Below are positions 43,001 through 54,467 of a DNA stretch of 64,000 nt, in pieces (the first letter of the stretch is position 1; every line of letters begins with the position of its first letter). Position numbers and translations under genes: made by a program. A model generated the notes under the pieces. It was given only the letters and a program-made list of their open reading frames with translations, ran no database searches and had not been told where the DNA came from. The stretch is from Leguminivora glycinivorella (lineage: Eukaryota; Arthropoda; Insecta; Lepidoptera; Tortricidae): assembly GCF_023078275.1 (NCBI RefSeq), contig NC_062991.1:4092001-4156000 (forward strand). The letters run 5' to 3'.

Positions 43001-43027
43001 TAACCTAACCACAAAATTAAAATTTTG

Positions 43028-43270
43028 AAAAAACCCCCGACCGCGACATAGTGGACCGATTTTCATGAAACATGGCTAAGAACACTCCCGACTAACTCAG
43101 CTTTCAGACAAAAAAAACGAAATCAAAATCGGTTCATCCGTTCGGGAGCTACGATGCCACAGACAGACACACACACAGACAGACAAACAGACAGACAGAC
43201 AGATGGACAGACAGACAGACAGACACGTCAAACTTATAACACCCCTTCGTTTTTGCGTCGGGGGTTAAAA
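43028..43270 (-). mobile_element. AACCCCCGACG-type repeat, full length
   Basis: AACCCCCGACCGCGACATAG and TTTTGCGTCGGGGGTT are inverted termini. Inside are CGGTTCATCCGTTCGGGAGC, a CAGA microsatellite (43162-43224) and GTCAAACTTATAACACCCC. Fragments occur at 17163 and at 19707/20262. From 43270 to 44005 nothing is identified. Confidence 0.7.
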
Positions 43271-44324
43271 ACAAAAACAAACATAAAAGTTTTTATTTGA
43301 ACCCTACAGCCACAGAAATTTATAATAACAATAATTAACAATACAAACTCAAGGATTACAATTACAATAATATTAATATTAAAACAAACAGATAAACAAT
43401 TATTTTTCAACAATTTTTATTTTATTAGCATACTCAATGAAGCCTATCTAGCGGGAAAAAACTCGTGTATAAGCGAATTTTGGCATAGTTGTAGGGAATG
43501 GTGTTCTAATCCACATACTCAAAAGTACTGAGGTACTTAACTACCCAGGAGGAGCTAACACTGGAGGGGGGTGTAAAGGCCCCTTTTATTAGTTTTACGC
43601 AAATAACTCTTAAATTGTGGCACATAGCAAAAAATGTTCTGAAACACAAGTAATCTTCATAAAACTCTCTATAAAAAAGTCTTATACACTTTTTATCTGG
43701 GATCACTCGTTCATGAGATATGGAAGGGAAAAGATGGACAATAAAGGAATAAACTTATTTGTTTATGTACAATACGTTTATTCTTATAGAGACGCGGTAG
43801 CGTGTCAAGCCAGGTTCAAGTAACAAAAGTAGCAAGCAGCACCGTGTGTAATGTTACACGAACCATTTGGAGCCACATTTGACCCCCTTCTAACTTAAAA
43901 ACTATTTCACATAAATGTGTTATAATGCGACGTAAAAAGAAACCACCGCGCGTAGTAAAAATATAAGCGCTCCTTTATGAGCCCGGTACTAGCAGCCCAC
44001 CTTAGTGCGTTTTCACATTATCCGGTCCGATATCGGATGTCGGAAGGATTTCAAAGGCAAAAATCCAATCCTAGTCCATAACCAATCAGTAGGTGGTACT
44101 CCGACAAAAAAAAAAAGGGTAAGTGCAAAATAAAGAATGTTGTTGTTGTTGTATGTCCTAAGGCACCCAAATAAAGAATATTGACCATAAATTGTAGGTT
44201 AAATACTAAATATTTGTACGCCTGCTTGAATATTATAATATTATAATACGTGCTAAACTTATTTTAGGAAAATTTTACTTATTAAATGCGATTTTACCCG
44301 CTGCCATTAGAGGATAAAACACGT

Positions 44325-44455
44325 GTTTTCCAGACAGACCGTGACAGTGGTTCAGGTATCCGTCCGGTTAACGGAGTACGCTGGTTCGATTCCAGCTTGG
44401 AACACTTGGAGGCATTGGTAATTTTTTCTTTGTATATGACATTTATTTAATGTCA
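44325..44455 (+). mobile_element. SINE-B, tRNA-derived, second copy
   Basis: CAGTGGTTCAGGTATCCGTC, CGGAGTACGCTGGTTCGATTCCAG (B box within) and TTCTTTGTATATGACATTTA match 24608-24727. Just upstream, 44010-44080 is half of the GATCCGATATCGG MITE. Confidence 0.75.
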
Positions 44456-44737
44456 TTTTAACTCCCCAGTTTAAATGATTAGCTAGCTCTTTGACTATTA
44501 TAACAAAAAGGAAAATGTTAGCGTATTATATCATTTGTGACTAACTTTAATTTACCTAATGTTCTGACGGTTTCACAAATGAAAATCATATATACATAAA
44601 ATTTATAGCGAAATAGCGACACCGTTTGCTCAATTGTGTATAGTATGAATTTTCTGAGATGAACTTTTCGGTTTTGCCCTAATCTGCGAGCATTTCTTCT
44701 CTTTTTTGCCAATAAAAAAAATGTTGATTGTTTTAGG

Positions 44738-44990
44738 TAATTTTAGGTCAATTGTACTCAGAATCACGAGTACTTTCAATCTCACTGGGAGACAAAAAGT
44801 GTCCCAGAATTTCCATACATTTTTGTTACTTTCCTCTTTTGTTACCCCATACAACATGTACGGAAAATGGTAACAAAATAAGAAAAAATCGTATGGGACA
44901 ATTTTTTTAACTACTAGGATTGAAAGAGCTAGTAATTCTGAATAAAAATAGCATTTTTTTTTTCAAAAATCACACTTCATAAAAGTGGCA
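44738..44990. mobile_element. GGCCATTTTTTCAAAGTTGT-related MITE, diverged
   Basis: ACTCAGAATCACGAGTACTT and TTTCAATCTCACTGGGAGAC, inverted TTTTGTTACC and GGTAACAAAAT, and GATTGAAAGAGCTAGTAATT follow the order of 8791-9095, but the outer GGCC ends are lost. Confidence 0.6.
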
Positions 44991-45170
44991 AAGAAAAAAG
45001 AAATGCTCAGAGGTGACCTCAGAACATAACATTTTAATGTACCTACTAGAGAGTGAACAAGCCGCCAGCGGACGTGTCGCAGTTGTTAACTCATTGAGCA
45101 TACAGTTGTAGTTGTGTGCGTGCGTGATGACACGACTCGCTGGTCGTACGCATGTACATATTTAGGCTGT

Positions 45171-45321
45171 ATATCGTCACTACTTTTAAAAAAACTTGTA
45201 TCTTCGTCTGTCAATAAAAAGAAAATTGTAATAAGTATGTATGGAATGCATATAGACTTACTGCGTTTTAAGTTTGAGGAACAGCGTGAGATACAAGATT
45301 TTTTTAAAGTAGTGACGATAT
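45171..45321. mobile_element. Palindromic MITE of 151 bases
   Basis: ATATCGTCACTACTTTTAAA with AAACTTGTATCT is mirrored by AGATACAAG and TTTAAAGTAGTGACGATAT. Confidence 0.75.
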
Positions 45322-45354
45322 GGCACAATAGCCCAATCTAGGAGAGTCGATCTA

Positions 45355-45605
45355 CAAGTGTACAAACGGGCCTCTCGCTCGTTTTAACCCAGAACATGCA
45401 AGTTGTGGAATAAGCTACCTTCTGAGGTGTTCCCCTTGCGCTATGTCATGGGGTTCTTCAAGAAGCAGGTATTTAGGGTTCTCAAAGGTCGGCAACGCAT
45501 AAGTGGCTCCCCTGATGTTGCTTATGTCCATGGGCGGCGATGACTGCTTTCCATCAGGCGGCTCGACTGCTCGTTTGCTGCCTATTTCAAAAAATAAAAT
45601 AAAAA
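45355..45605 (+). pseudogene. LINE reverse-transcriptase C-terminus and 3' end
   Basis: The plus strand reads LWNKLPSEVFPLRYVMGFFK, KQVFRVLKGRQR, then a short tail and the shared 3' block TGACTGCTTTCCATCAGGCG, CTCGTTTGCTGCC. The LWNxLP...FKxxV...LKG pattern is typical of Jockey/CR1-type C-termini. The 5' part is missing. Confidence 0.7.
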
Positions 45606-45709
45606 AAGTATGTGTGCGTTTAAGTACCTACTTGCGACAGGTGTATTCAATAAAATCGCTACCCTTACCCCTAATAGATGTGACCATACCACTGTTCTAA
45701 ATAACTATA

Positions 45710-46084
45710 CAGCGTGTTTTTTTCTGTTTTCCGTTAAATTCAACATGTAGCTAGGTTCATTGTCAGGAACCACCGTGTATATCAGTTTTAGTTAAATTCG
45801 TAAAAAGAAAATTTCATCAATTTCATACATAATAAATCAATTTATTAGTGTGAGAGACCCTTAAGAATAACATTCAAGTTAGTGTCAAGTGATTGACGGC
45901 ACATGTCAAAACAAATAACATTAGAAATTGGTAAAGGCTGTCACAAACGTGTTCAGTAATTATCTTTATTTTTTAATAACTCGATAACCGTAAGAGTTAA
46001 GACGCTAGTTTCTTAGAGAAATTAATTGTATTTGATCTTAAGAACATTCCCTTAAAGTTAACGGAATTCAATAAAAACAGGGTG
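45710..46084. mobile_element. Tc1/mariner-like MITE flanked by TA
   Basis: CAGCGTGTTTTTTTCTGTTT with TCCGTTAA is inverted against TTAACGGAATTC with AAAAACAGGGTG. TA flanks both ends (45708-45709 and 46085-46086). No transposase frame is present. Confidence 0.65.
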
Positions 46085-46093
46085 TAGATGAGC

Positions 46094-46686
46094 AATTCCC
46101 GTTAAGTTTGTACATTTGGATCACGTCTCCGATTTTGATAAAAATTGGTAGGCTGATAGAGTCCATGATCAAGCAAGATCTGAGCAAGATCCACTGGGTT
46201 TCTCAAAATGTCCTATGTACATACATATTACATACATACAATCACGCCTGTATCCCACGAAGGGGTAGGCAGAGCACACGAAACTACTCAAGCTTCAGTG
46301 CCACTCCTGGCAAACAAGGGGTTGAAAGAAAACGAAACTGTGACACTGCAGTGACAGGTTGCCAGCCTCTCGCCCACGCCACAATTTAACCCATATCCCA
46401 CAGTCGCCTTCTACGACACCCACGGGAAGAAATGGGTGGTGAAATTCTTAACCCGTCACTACACGGCCCATGTCCTATGTAGTTTGTATGAAACCTTCCT
46501 TTTTTGTTACCAGACTTCTATACATTTTCGGTAACAAAAAGTTAAAGTTTCATACAAATTACAATCAACCTAGGACATTTTGGTAAACCTAGTGGATCTT
46601 GCTCAGCATCATGGACTCTATCAGCCTACCAATTTTTATCCAAATCGGAGACGTGATCCAAATGTAGGTACAAACTTAACGGGAAT
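46094..46686. mobile_element. Palindromic element hosting a nested insertion
   Basis: AATTCCCGTTAAGTTTGTAC, ATTTGGATCACGTCTCCGAT, TTTGATAAAAATTGGTAGGC and CAAAATGTCCTA are mirrored from 46686 inwards. The inner part has inverted GTTACC / GGTAAC. The arms differ by a few bases. The insertion at 46220-46469 splits the left arm. Confidence 0.85.
46220..46469 (+). mobile_element. Short retroposon, 250 bases, 12-base duplication
   Basis: ATGTCCTATGTA is duplicated exactly at 46208-46219 and 46470-46481, which suits target-primed (SINE-like) insertion. The body holds ATCACGCCTGTATCCC, GGGGTAGGCAGAGCACACG, CACTGCAGTGACAGGTTGCC, CTTCTACGACACCCACGGG and ACCCGTCACTACACGGCCC. Fragments of the family are at 4600-4760 and 10350-10460. 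There is no clear tRNA-like head. Confidence 0.8.
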
Positions 46687-46975
46687 TACTGAGATATACT
46701 TTAAATTAAATCAGTCAGTTCTAAAATCAGATCTGAATAAAAGATTCATAAAACTAGTCTAGACTGCATTCTCCTAGTATAATGACATATGTGCTTAGAC
46801 GAAACTAAGTCGGTTATGACCTTTTAGGCAATAAATGTCGAGTCTGATTTAATCCAGTAGAGTTAATATTAATACTGCGTAATGTGAAGGGACGTTTAAG
46901 GCAAAGTCGTTGCAACTGAACAGGGGTCAGGGAATATTAGCACAGAATATATTATTATATATATTCTGTGCTAAT

Positions 46976-47160
46976 GGGCCATTTTTTTTTCAAAGTTGTC
47001 CACCCCACTTTTTTTTAGATTTGGATTTTTTTACGTGTTTTCCACTCAGAATCGCGAGCTCTTTTAATCCAAATAGGAGAAAAAAAGTGTCCCAATGTTT
47101 TTTTTCCCATTTCGTTACCACTTTTTCATACATTTTGTATGGCGGTAACGGAATCCATTC
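46976..47160 (+). mobile_element. GGCCATTTTTTCAAAGTTGT MITE, left part
   Basis: GGGCCATTTTTTTTTCAAAG, GTCCACCCCACTT, CACTCAGAATCGCGAGCTCT and inverted CGTTACC / GGTAACGG repeat the left and central parts of 8791-9095. The right arm is missing. Confidence 0.75.
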
Positions 47161-47164
47161 TAAG

Positions 47165-47423
47165 CCTAGCGTCCACTAGGGCGGAATTGAGCCGCGTCGA
47201 ATCGAGTCCTCATACATTTGAATGCGATTCGACGCGTCGCCAACGGACGCAGTCTCATAAGCAGAGATCCACAGCAGAGATCGGATTTTTGTGCGTCATC
47301 TCATACTAAAAGTCATTAAAATGACGTCACTAAGAATGTCGCAAATCTGTCCGATCTCTGCTCATAAGAAATGCAGAAAGCGAATTAACGACGCTCGACT
47401 CGGCGAGCCTAGTGGACGCCAGG
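47165..47423. mobile_element. TIR MITE, CCTAGCGTCCACTAGG family
   Basis: CCTAGCGTCCACTAGG and CCTAGTGGACGCCAGG are inverted ends. A second inverted pair, CATAAGCAGAGATC and GATCTCTGCTCATAAG, lies inside and may be a nested element. From 47425 to 47633 nothing is identified. Confidence 0.7.
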
Positions 47424-47633
47424 CAAGCAAGCAAGCAAGGTTTAGCAAAATAGGTATTTTCACTTAAACGGAAGCGTAAAGCTAGGTTTACACGGGCTTA
47501 GTATTTGTTTGGCATTTAGTATTAGCGATTAGGGGCTTTTCAGCAAAGTGATAAGAGGCAAGTAGCCATCTACACATGTATTAGAGAATAGTACCTATTA
47601 GTTACAAGATATTGCCATGGTAACGAAGTAAAC

Positions 47634-48908
47634 TTACCTTAAAGCTATCGGATAATCATCGAAGTTATACACAGGATCTATATTATTATTAGTTATATTA
47701 GTTGGTAAATTACAAAGTTTTCCGAATACTAATTCGAAGGGAGTATACTTAGTTTCAGAATGCATAGTCGTGTTATAACTGAAGCACCAGAATTGAAGCC
47801 AGTTGCTCCATTCGTGAGCCTGGTTATCCGTCTGGATTCTGAGGAAAGCTCCCAGGGCCTTATGAGAGTTCTCCAAAGAACCGAGACTCTCATGGTGATA
47901 TGCCGTGGATTGTATCTGATTTATTTTTAACAATTTACACGTATTTCGCATAGTTGAAGAAATAAATTCAGAACCTCGGTCTGTTGCTATCTCGCGCGGG
48001 ATGCCGTAATGTAAAATAAAACCTTCAACGAATGCTCGCGCGACCGTTTCGGTCTCTTTATTGGGTAATGGGTAAGCCCATACGTACTTAGTGAGCTCGC
48101 ACTGTATCGTCAATATGTAACTATACCCGTTGTTATCTTTAGTTAAAGGGCCAACTAGATCTAGATACACTTTTTCACATGCCGATGTGGCTGTGGTAGT
48201 AATAGACATCGGTTCTTTTATGTGTTTATGGAATTTTTGCTTTTGGCATTTATCGCATTTTTTTACAAAAGCTTTTATGTCATTTTCCATGCTTGGCCAG
48301 TAGTAGTGACGTTTTATATTATTCGTCATCCTACGCATACCCGCGTGTCCGCTAGTGGGTAAGATATGAAAATCATTCATGATGACTCGCCTGTCATCTT
48401 TATTCTTTACTTCTTTTGCACCCTTTATAATACATAGTCGTGGCCCGGACCACTTACTTATATTTTTTATATGTTGAGCTAGCTCTTTGCTCTTTTCATT
48501 GTCTTTGTTTTTAATAACGCATATTTCGTTAATGTTTATAATATTGCAGAAAGCTTCCAATTCCCTCATGAAGAAAGCTCGTTTCATACATGATAGGGAT
48601 ACTGGTGCAACGCTAATAAGTGACAATGAGGGTGTATATACAAACGTATTGTTTCTGCTATAAATACAATCATTCATTTTCGCACACTTGCGATACTCTT
48701 CTGAATTAAAACTTAATTGTGTTGAATTGTTAGGTTTTTTTAGAATTTCGGCCACGTTTGGGTGATCAATCCAACCGTTTTGGAAATCCGTAGTGCCGGC
48801 ATTTTTTTGCCTTTCTTTCTCTTCCATTCGCTTCTTTTGCCCACGTGTTGTTACGAACATAACTCTTTCACTCATGTCTTTCAGCTGTTCACTAGTTATC
48901 TCAACCCT
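47634..48908 (-). CDS. Ty3/gypsy-type integrase region, 3' truncated
   Basis: This is the distal part of the pol gene whose proximal part lies at 52289-54467. Reading down the minus strand it holds the zinc-binding HHCC motif (HILPTSGHAG, then CDKCQKQ), and the catalytic core with DLVGPL, ATDRGSEF and the Glu of SLENSHKAL. The frame stops at TAA (47634-47636) soon after the core. The integrase C-terminal domain, any later gene and the 3' LTR are absent. An insertion (48909-52288) separates it from RNase H. The frame is otherwise open, so the element is fairly young but incomplete. Confidence 0.85.
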   Translation of the reverse strand, partial: RVEITSEQLKDMSERVMFVTTRGQKKRMEEKERQKNAGTTDFQNGWIDHPNVAEILKKPNNSTQLSFNSEEYRKCAKMNDCIYSRNNTFVYTPSLSLISVAPVSLSCMKRAFFMRELEAFCNIININEICVIKNKDNEKSKELAQHIKNISKWSGPRLCIIKGAKEVKNKDDRRVIMNDFHILPTSGHAGMRRMTNNIKRHYYWPSMENDIKAFVKKCDKCQKQKFHKHIKEPMSITTTATSACEKVYLDLVGPLTKDNNGYSYILTIQCELTKYVWAYPLPNKETETVARAFVEGFILHYGIPREIATDRGSEFISSTMRNTCKLLKINQIQSTAYHHESLGSLENSHKALGAFLRIQTDNQAHEWSNWLQFWCFSYNTTMHSETKYTPFELVFGKLCNLPTNITNNNIDPVYNFDDYPIALR

Positions 48909-49818
48909 TGTAACATAAATATTTAACATAAAATAAAAAAATTGTGTTTTTAATAAATTAATTATAAATAAGTCACTAATTTAACTTCAGCGCCCTCTCG
49001 GGATAGAATATTGAACTAACAAGCCCGCTCAAGGCATCCACTCGCGCGCACATACGTGTTAGCCAAGTAGATAAGGAGTTAGTTACAAAAACATCCGCAG
49101 ACGATAGCTGGCGCGCGCGTCAGAGTCCGACATTCTTTTCTAATACGAACAGCGCCTGGGAAACAAGACTGAAAATTGATTTTTATAAAATGTGGTTCAC
49201 CGGAGGTCCCACCTTGCAGCCTGGGCGGTTAAAATGAATAGTCGTAACATATTAACATAAAAAACCTGGAGAAAGCACTACTTTGAAGAAAATTAATTCC
49301 CAATACTGTAAGTACCGCTACTTAACCTCAAAACTATACATAGCACGTGTCAGCTTTGCAAGATTATTTTGGTTCTACAGCTGGGTTTCGAATTGTTATA
49401 GGGGTCCTTGTGTCGCTATGAAATCCTGATCAATTGCACGAGAGAATGCCATAGCTGATGGGAAATGAACCTCGGACCGCATCCTGTGTTTGAGCTTGCT
49501 TTCCACCTCACACCTTAACCCTGGGACCTGCTTCCTGAAGGCATCAGCGTCAGCGTACAGGATTCCGTATGTGTAATTAAAAAGTGATTGCAAGGTTAGT
49601 TAAGCTTAATTTGAACTTTATCTTAACATCAGTGGACAATCTTCAAAGAGTGACTGTGACGTAGTATATCCAGAATTAAAAGGCTTTCTCCAGCATATTC
49701 GCAACTTTTATTTACATCACAACCCAGTAAGGCGCCCTGAGGACATATTTGAAAGAGCTCATGCTAACCCTGTGCGAACCGGTGAGTAACAGCAATCAGC
49801 CCAATTTTAACTGTTACA
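48909..49818 (+). repeat. Left LTR of the nested element
   Basis: It runs from TGTAACA to TGTTACA, 910 bases. A 65-codon frame on the minus strand (49396-49593) is present in both LTRs and is not supported as a gene. Confidence 0.93.
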
Positions 49819-50142
49819 AAGTGGCTGCCCACCGTTTGGCCTTAAACTGGAAAAACTGAGTTGTGATGATAAATAATTATCTGGAAAGTTATGGACTTAA
49901 AGTGTTAAAATAGCGAGTTTAATTTTATAGTTTAAGGTTAACCACGTGTAAGGAAGTGTAACTTAATTTTACATAAAACAAATTTTACTATATTGTGTTA
50001 AAAATAATTGATATTGAATAGTCTCAGGCGTACAAGGAAATTAATTTTACTTAATAATTTAAATAATTTGGCTCAACTTAACTTCATCATCCTTGAATAC
50101 CTGTGACTACATTAATACCTACTGTACTAAACTTAATATAAG

Positions 50143-50571
50143 ATGTCTATCCAAAAGTATATTGATTATTTGCATAAGGATGAATTGGTATATGAACTTG
50201 GTGTACTTGGTGTATCCACAGATAGTGATGTGAACGTGGATGCCTTGAGGAAGCGGATCCGCCAGGTCTACAAACTAGCAAGGAGAGGAAGCATGAGGGG
50301 AGAACCGTCTGGAACACCGGATGCGGCGTCCGAGCTCAAGCTTTGCAGTCTAAAGATCGCGAGTCTAGAATCAGAACTTCCGGAACCCAGCAAGGTAGGT
50401 GACCGAAGACTTCTTGTAAAGCTTTCACGGCGTGCTAATTATCTTATAGATAGGTTGGCTAGGATATCAGAAAGCAGTCCGGATTTAGAAAAATTGCGGA
50501 GTAGGCTAGTGAAAATCCTGAGTATCGCAGATCGACAATATCGCGTGACGAGAATGTCCTTAATACATTAA
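50143..50571 (+). CDS. Short Gag-like protein of the nested LTR element
   Basis: It encodes 142 residues. The N-terminus (IDYLHKDELVYELGVLGVST then LRKRIRQVYKL) looks like the SAP-like fold found at the start of many insect Ty3/gypsy Gag proteins. The C-terminal half is Arg/Leu-rich and probably helical. There is no zinc knuckle and no capsid-length region, so it is either a truncated Gag or the whole product of a gag-only non-autonomous element. The next 800 bases to the right LTR have no long frame. Confidence 0.7.
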   Translation: MSIQKYIDYLHKDELVYELGVLGVSTDSDVNVDALRKRIRQVYKLARRGSMRGEPSGTPDAASELKLCSLKIASLESELPEPSKVGDRRLLVKLSRRANYLIDRLARISESSPDLEKLRSRLVKILSIADRQYRVTRMSLIH

Positions 50572-51378
50572 TAATAAGTGCAGATTGTAAGATATGATGT
50601 ATGAATGCATTTTCTAAATTAATCACTAGTGAACCCTTTGGCTATAGTAAGCTGTGATAGAGATAAGAATGGAATATAACTTGTTATTACCGTAAACATG
50701 CCACATCTGTGTGCATCGGACCCAATGTTTACGATTACGCGATATAATTATTAGCCTATCGGTCATGAAATTAATAAAATACTTAACATAATAGTACCGG
50801 GAATCTAGAAAGTAGGTACTTTATGATAAATCTTGATTTAAAACCTTAAGCGTGTATCCTTATGAATACCAATACTTACTTAAATAAGACACGTGTCACT
50901 TGATCAAACCATGGTTTATTGGATCCACCTTTTACTTAATTGAAAAAAAAAATTATAGTGAATACCTAAACACAACGATAAGGTGTATAGGTAAGTTATG
51001 AACAAGTAGTATTAAATTTTATGAGCCCAACTACTTAAAACGTGTTGGTACTCGTCTTTAATTATGACGTTGGCCACGTCTTATTTGTAAGATTAGTAGG
51101 TAAGAATAAATACTTTAATACATTAAATTGTTAGGTAGAAAATATAGTATACAGGCGGGTGGTATTGCATGTTCACTGTCTGCCAAACATAATTGTCGTT
51201 TAACGTATATTTAGCAATAAAGTTAGTACATAGTAAATATTTACGCATGAGAAAATAGTCTTGCCTAAATGCCTATGCATAATAATATTAAATTATTAAC
51301 AATGTACATACAAATATAGATATATGAGAAAAAAGTTTATTCGCTACGAAAAACTTTTTAACCCAACTGGAACGGATG

Positions 51379-52288
51379 TGTAACATAAATATTTAACATA
51401 AAATAAAAAAATTGTGTTTTTAATAAATTAATTATAAATAAGTCACTAATTTAACTTCAGCGCCCTCTCGGGATAGAATATTGAACTAACAAGCCCGCTC
51501 AAGGCATCCACTCGCGCGCACATACGTGTTAGCCAAGTAGATAAGGAGTTAGTTACAAAAACATCCGCAGACGATAGCTGGCGCGCGCGTCAGAGTCCGA
51601 CATTCTTTTCTAATACGAACAGCGCCTGGGAAACAAGACTGAAAATTGATTTTTATAAAATGTGGTTCACCGGAGGTCCCACCTTGCAGCCTGGGCGGTT
51701 AAAATGAATAGTCGTAACATATTAACATAAAAAACCTGGAGAAAGCACTACTTTGAAGAAAATTAATTCCCAATACTGTAAGTACCGCTACTTAACCTCA
51801 AAACTATACATAGCACGTGTCAGCTTTGCAAGATTATTTTGGTTCTACAGCTGGGTTTCGAATTGTTATAGGGGTCCTTGTGTCGCTATGAAATCCTGAT
51901 CAATTGCACGAGAGAATGCCATAGCTGATGGGAAATGAACCTCGGACCGCATCCTGTGTTTGAGCTTGCTTTCCACCTCACACCTTAACCCTGGGACCTG
52001 CTTCCTGAAGGCATCAGCGTCAGCGTACAGGATTCCGTATGTGTAATTAAAAAGTGATTGCAAGGTTAGTTAAGCTTAATTTGAACTTTATCTTAACATC
52101 AGTGGACAATCTTCAAAGAGTGACTGTGACGTAGTATATCCAGAATTAAAAGGCTTTCTCCAGCATATTCGCAACTTTTATTTACATCACAACCCAGTAA
52201 GGCGCCCTGAGGACATATTTGAAAGAGCTCATGCTAACCCTGTGCGAACCGGTGAGTAACAGCAATCAGCCCAATTTTAACTGTTACA
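51379..52288 (+). repeat. Right LTR of the nested element
   Basis: It is the same length and, as far as I can read, the same sequence as the left LTR. It is preceded by CAACTGGAACGGATG, which is not a strong polypurine tract. Confidence 0.93.
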
Positions 52289-54467
52289 CCCTTGATAATG
52301 CGTCTGCAGCCACATTATCTTTACCTTTCAAATACTCTACCACAAAATCGTACTCCTGTAAATACAATTTGAACTTGGTTAGGCGGCTGGAGGGATCCTT
52401 CATGTTAAATAAATAGACTAACGGCCTATGATCCGTAATTACTCTGAAACGTCGTCCAAATAAATAAGGTCTGAAATATTTTATTCCCCACAAAATAGCT
52501 AAAAGCTCTTTCTCAATGGTGGGATAATTTTTCTCCGCTTTGTTCAGGGGTCTACTGGCGTAAGCAACAGGTAAACCATCTCCGTTTGATAAAACGCAGC
52601 CTATCGCTATCCCTGACGCATCGGTGTGTATTCTAAACTCGTTATCTTCTGAAAAGTTAGGATATTGTAGCAATGGTGGGTTACTCATTGCTGTTTTTAG
52701 GGTATTAAATGCATCTGAACATTCATTAGTCCATACAAAGTCTACGTTTTTTTTAAATAAATTATTTATTGGCTGAGCTATTTCGGCAAACTTCGGAATA
52801 AATTTTCTGTAATAGTTCGCAAACGCTACGAACCTTCTAGCTTCATCTTCATTTTTTGGAGTTGGATAATTTTTAATCGCTAAAATTTTGCTTGGATCTG
52901 GTTTGATTCCATCTGACGTAACTAAATGGCCTAAATATAAAATTTCCTTTTTTAGAAACGTACATTTTAGTGGGTTAAGTTTAAAGTTGACTTTCCTCAG
53001 CCTCGAAAATACGTCTATTAAATTTTTGCTATGCTCCTGAAGATTTCGTCCCATGACGATAATATCGTCAAGGTAAACGATACATTGTAAGTAATTCAAA
53101 CCCGTCATTGCAACTGTCATCGCTCTGCTAAACGCACTAGCACTCGTTTTTAGACCCATTGGGAGGCGCTTCATTTGGTAGTGCTTATCAGCCAAAAATG
53201 CCGTGTATTGCCTACTCTTAGGGTCGAGTTTTACTTGATAGTATCCTTGATTAAGGTCCAAGGTGCTGAAATAAATTGCACCAGACAGTGAATCCAATAT
53301 CTCGGTAATATTCGGTAATGGAAATTTGTCATTCTCTATACGCTCGTTAACTTTTCTGTAGTCAATTACGACCCTCCATTTCTTTTCCCCGCTGGAATCT
53401 GCTTTTTTAGGTACTATTAACAAAGGACTAGCCCATTCCGAATAGGACTCTTCGATTATGTCATCTCGTAACATTTGATCGATTTGTTTTTTAATTTCCG
53501 CTTTTTGAGAGTGAGGCAATCTGTATGGCTTACTGTAAACTGGAGATTCATTAGGCTTTAAATGGATTTTTTGTTCGTAAAGGTTCATGGTATTCAGCTT
53601 ATCACCTGGTAGGTGAAAAATATCGGCAAACTTAGCGCAAATACTTGAGATGCTGGCGTTTTCTTCCGAATTTAAATAATTCAATTTTAACAAAGAAAGC
53701 AACAGTTTCACTCTTTCGGCGTTATTTGGACATTCATCAAAATTAAGAACGTCAAATTCCTCCAGTCGCCTAATTTCGGGAGTAACACACTTAATCCTCA
53801 CAACCTGCTCTCGCGTGTTCAATAGTTTAACAGTCAAATTACCATCCGTACTTCTAGACAAAGAATTTGCTATGAAAATACCCTCGCATACTTCGCTGGC
53901 ATAAACAACAAAATCTCCCGCGACATTAATGGGAACTTTTACAAAAATTTCACTTCGCGAAGGTAACTCAATGAATGATTGTTCGTTACTGCTATGTGTA
54001 GAGTAAACGCGTACCGGTATAAAGGATGTGCGGTTACCGTTTTTCAATTTCAAAACGTCCGTTTCAAAATCTATATTGCCTCTATATTTTTTTAAGAAAT
54101 CCTGACCCAGGATCCCGTCCGCGTCAACCGGTAAATTTTCAAAAACATGAAATTTGTGACTAAATGATTCATTTGTCTCATAAAATAAATCGAGATAGCT
54201 GTAACCAACAGATGTAATTACACCGCCTAGCCCATTTACGTTTGTTGTGTGTGGGTGAATCATCGGAGCTGTTGGTCTTATCGAACCATATTTGACTGCA
54301 CTCAATGACGCTCCGGTGTCCAATAGCCATGTCAACGACTTTCCATTTACGTGAAGCTGAACTGAATTCACGTTACCGAAGGCCATAATATAAGGTAAGG
54401 TGTTAGTTACGAAAAAACTGAAGATCAGACGATCTGGCTGGTGACTCGTTCGTGTCATTGCACTCAC
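52289..54467 (-). CDS. Ty3/gypsy-type Pol: protease, reverse transcriptase, RNase H
   Basis: It encodes the proximal part of a Pol polyprotein of 727 residues before the nested insertion. Aspartic protease with DTGAS at residues 50-54. Reverse transcriptase from about 290 with FSTLDLNQGYYQ (about 400) and the catalytic YLDD at 465-468. RNase H with TDASG at 615-619 and ADALSR at the end, where the nested LTR element interrupts. The frame lies +1 (equivalently -2) relative to gag and overlaps its 3' end by 65 bases, so expression would need ribosomal frameshifting. The frame is fully open. The host element is Ty3/gypsy by its RT-RNase H-integrase order. Confidence 0.93.

Larger units (their letters stand above)
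48909..52288 (+). mobile_element. Nested 3380-base LTR element (gag-only type)
   Basis: Two 910-base LTRs (48909-49818 and 51379-52288) start TGTAACATAAAT and end AACTGTTACA, and I see no difference between them. CCCT flanks both outer ends (48905-48908 and 52289-52292) as the target duplication. The 1560-base interior begins AAGTGGCTGCCCACCG, whose TGG could start a primer-binding site. It encodes one Gag-like protein (50143-50571). There is no protease, reverse transcriptase or integrase, so it would depend on enzymes from elsewhere. It sits antisense to the host element. Confidence 0.93.

Noticed and set aside
47440..47633. Possible 3' LTR of the gypsy-type element
   Set aside because: It shows no similarity to the leader side at 55640-56300, so the element appears truncated.
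49396..49593. 65-codon frames repeated at 49396-49593 and 51866-52063 (-)
   Set aside because: They are the same stretch in the two LTRs and have no sign of coding function.
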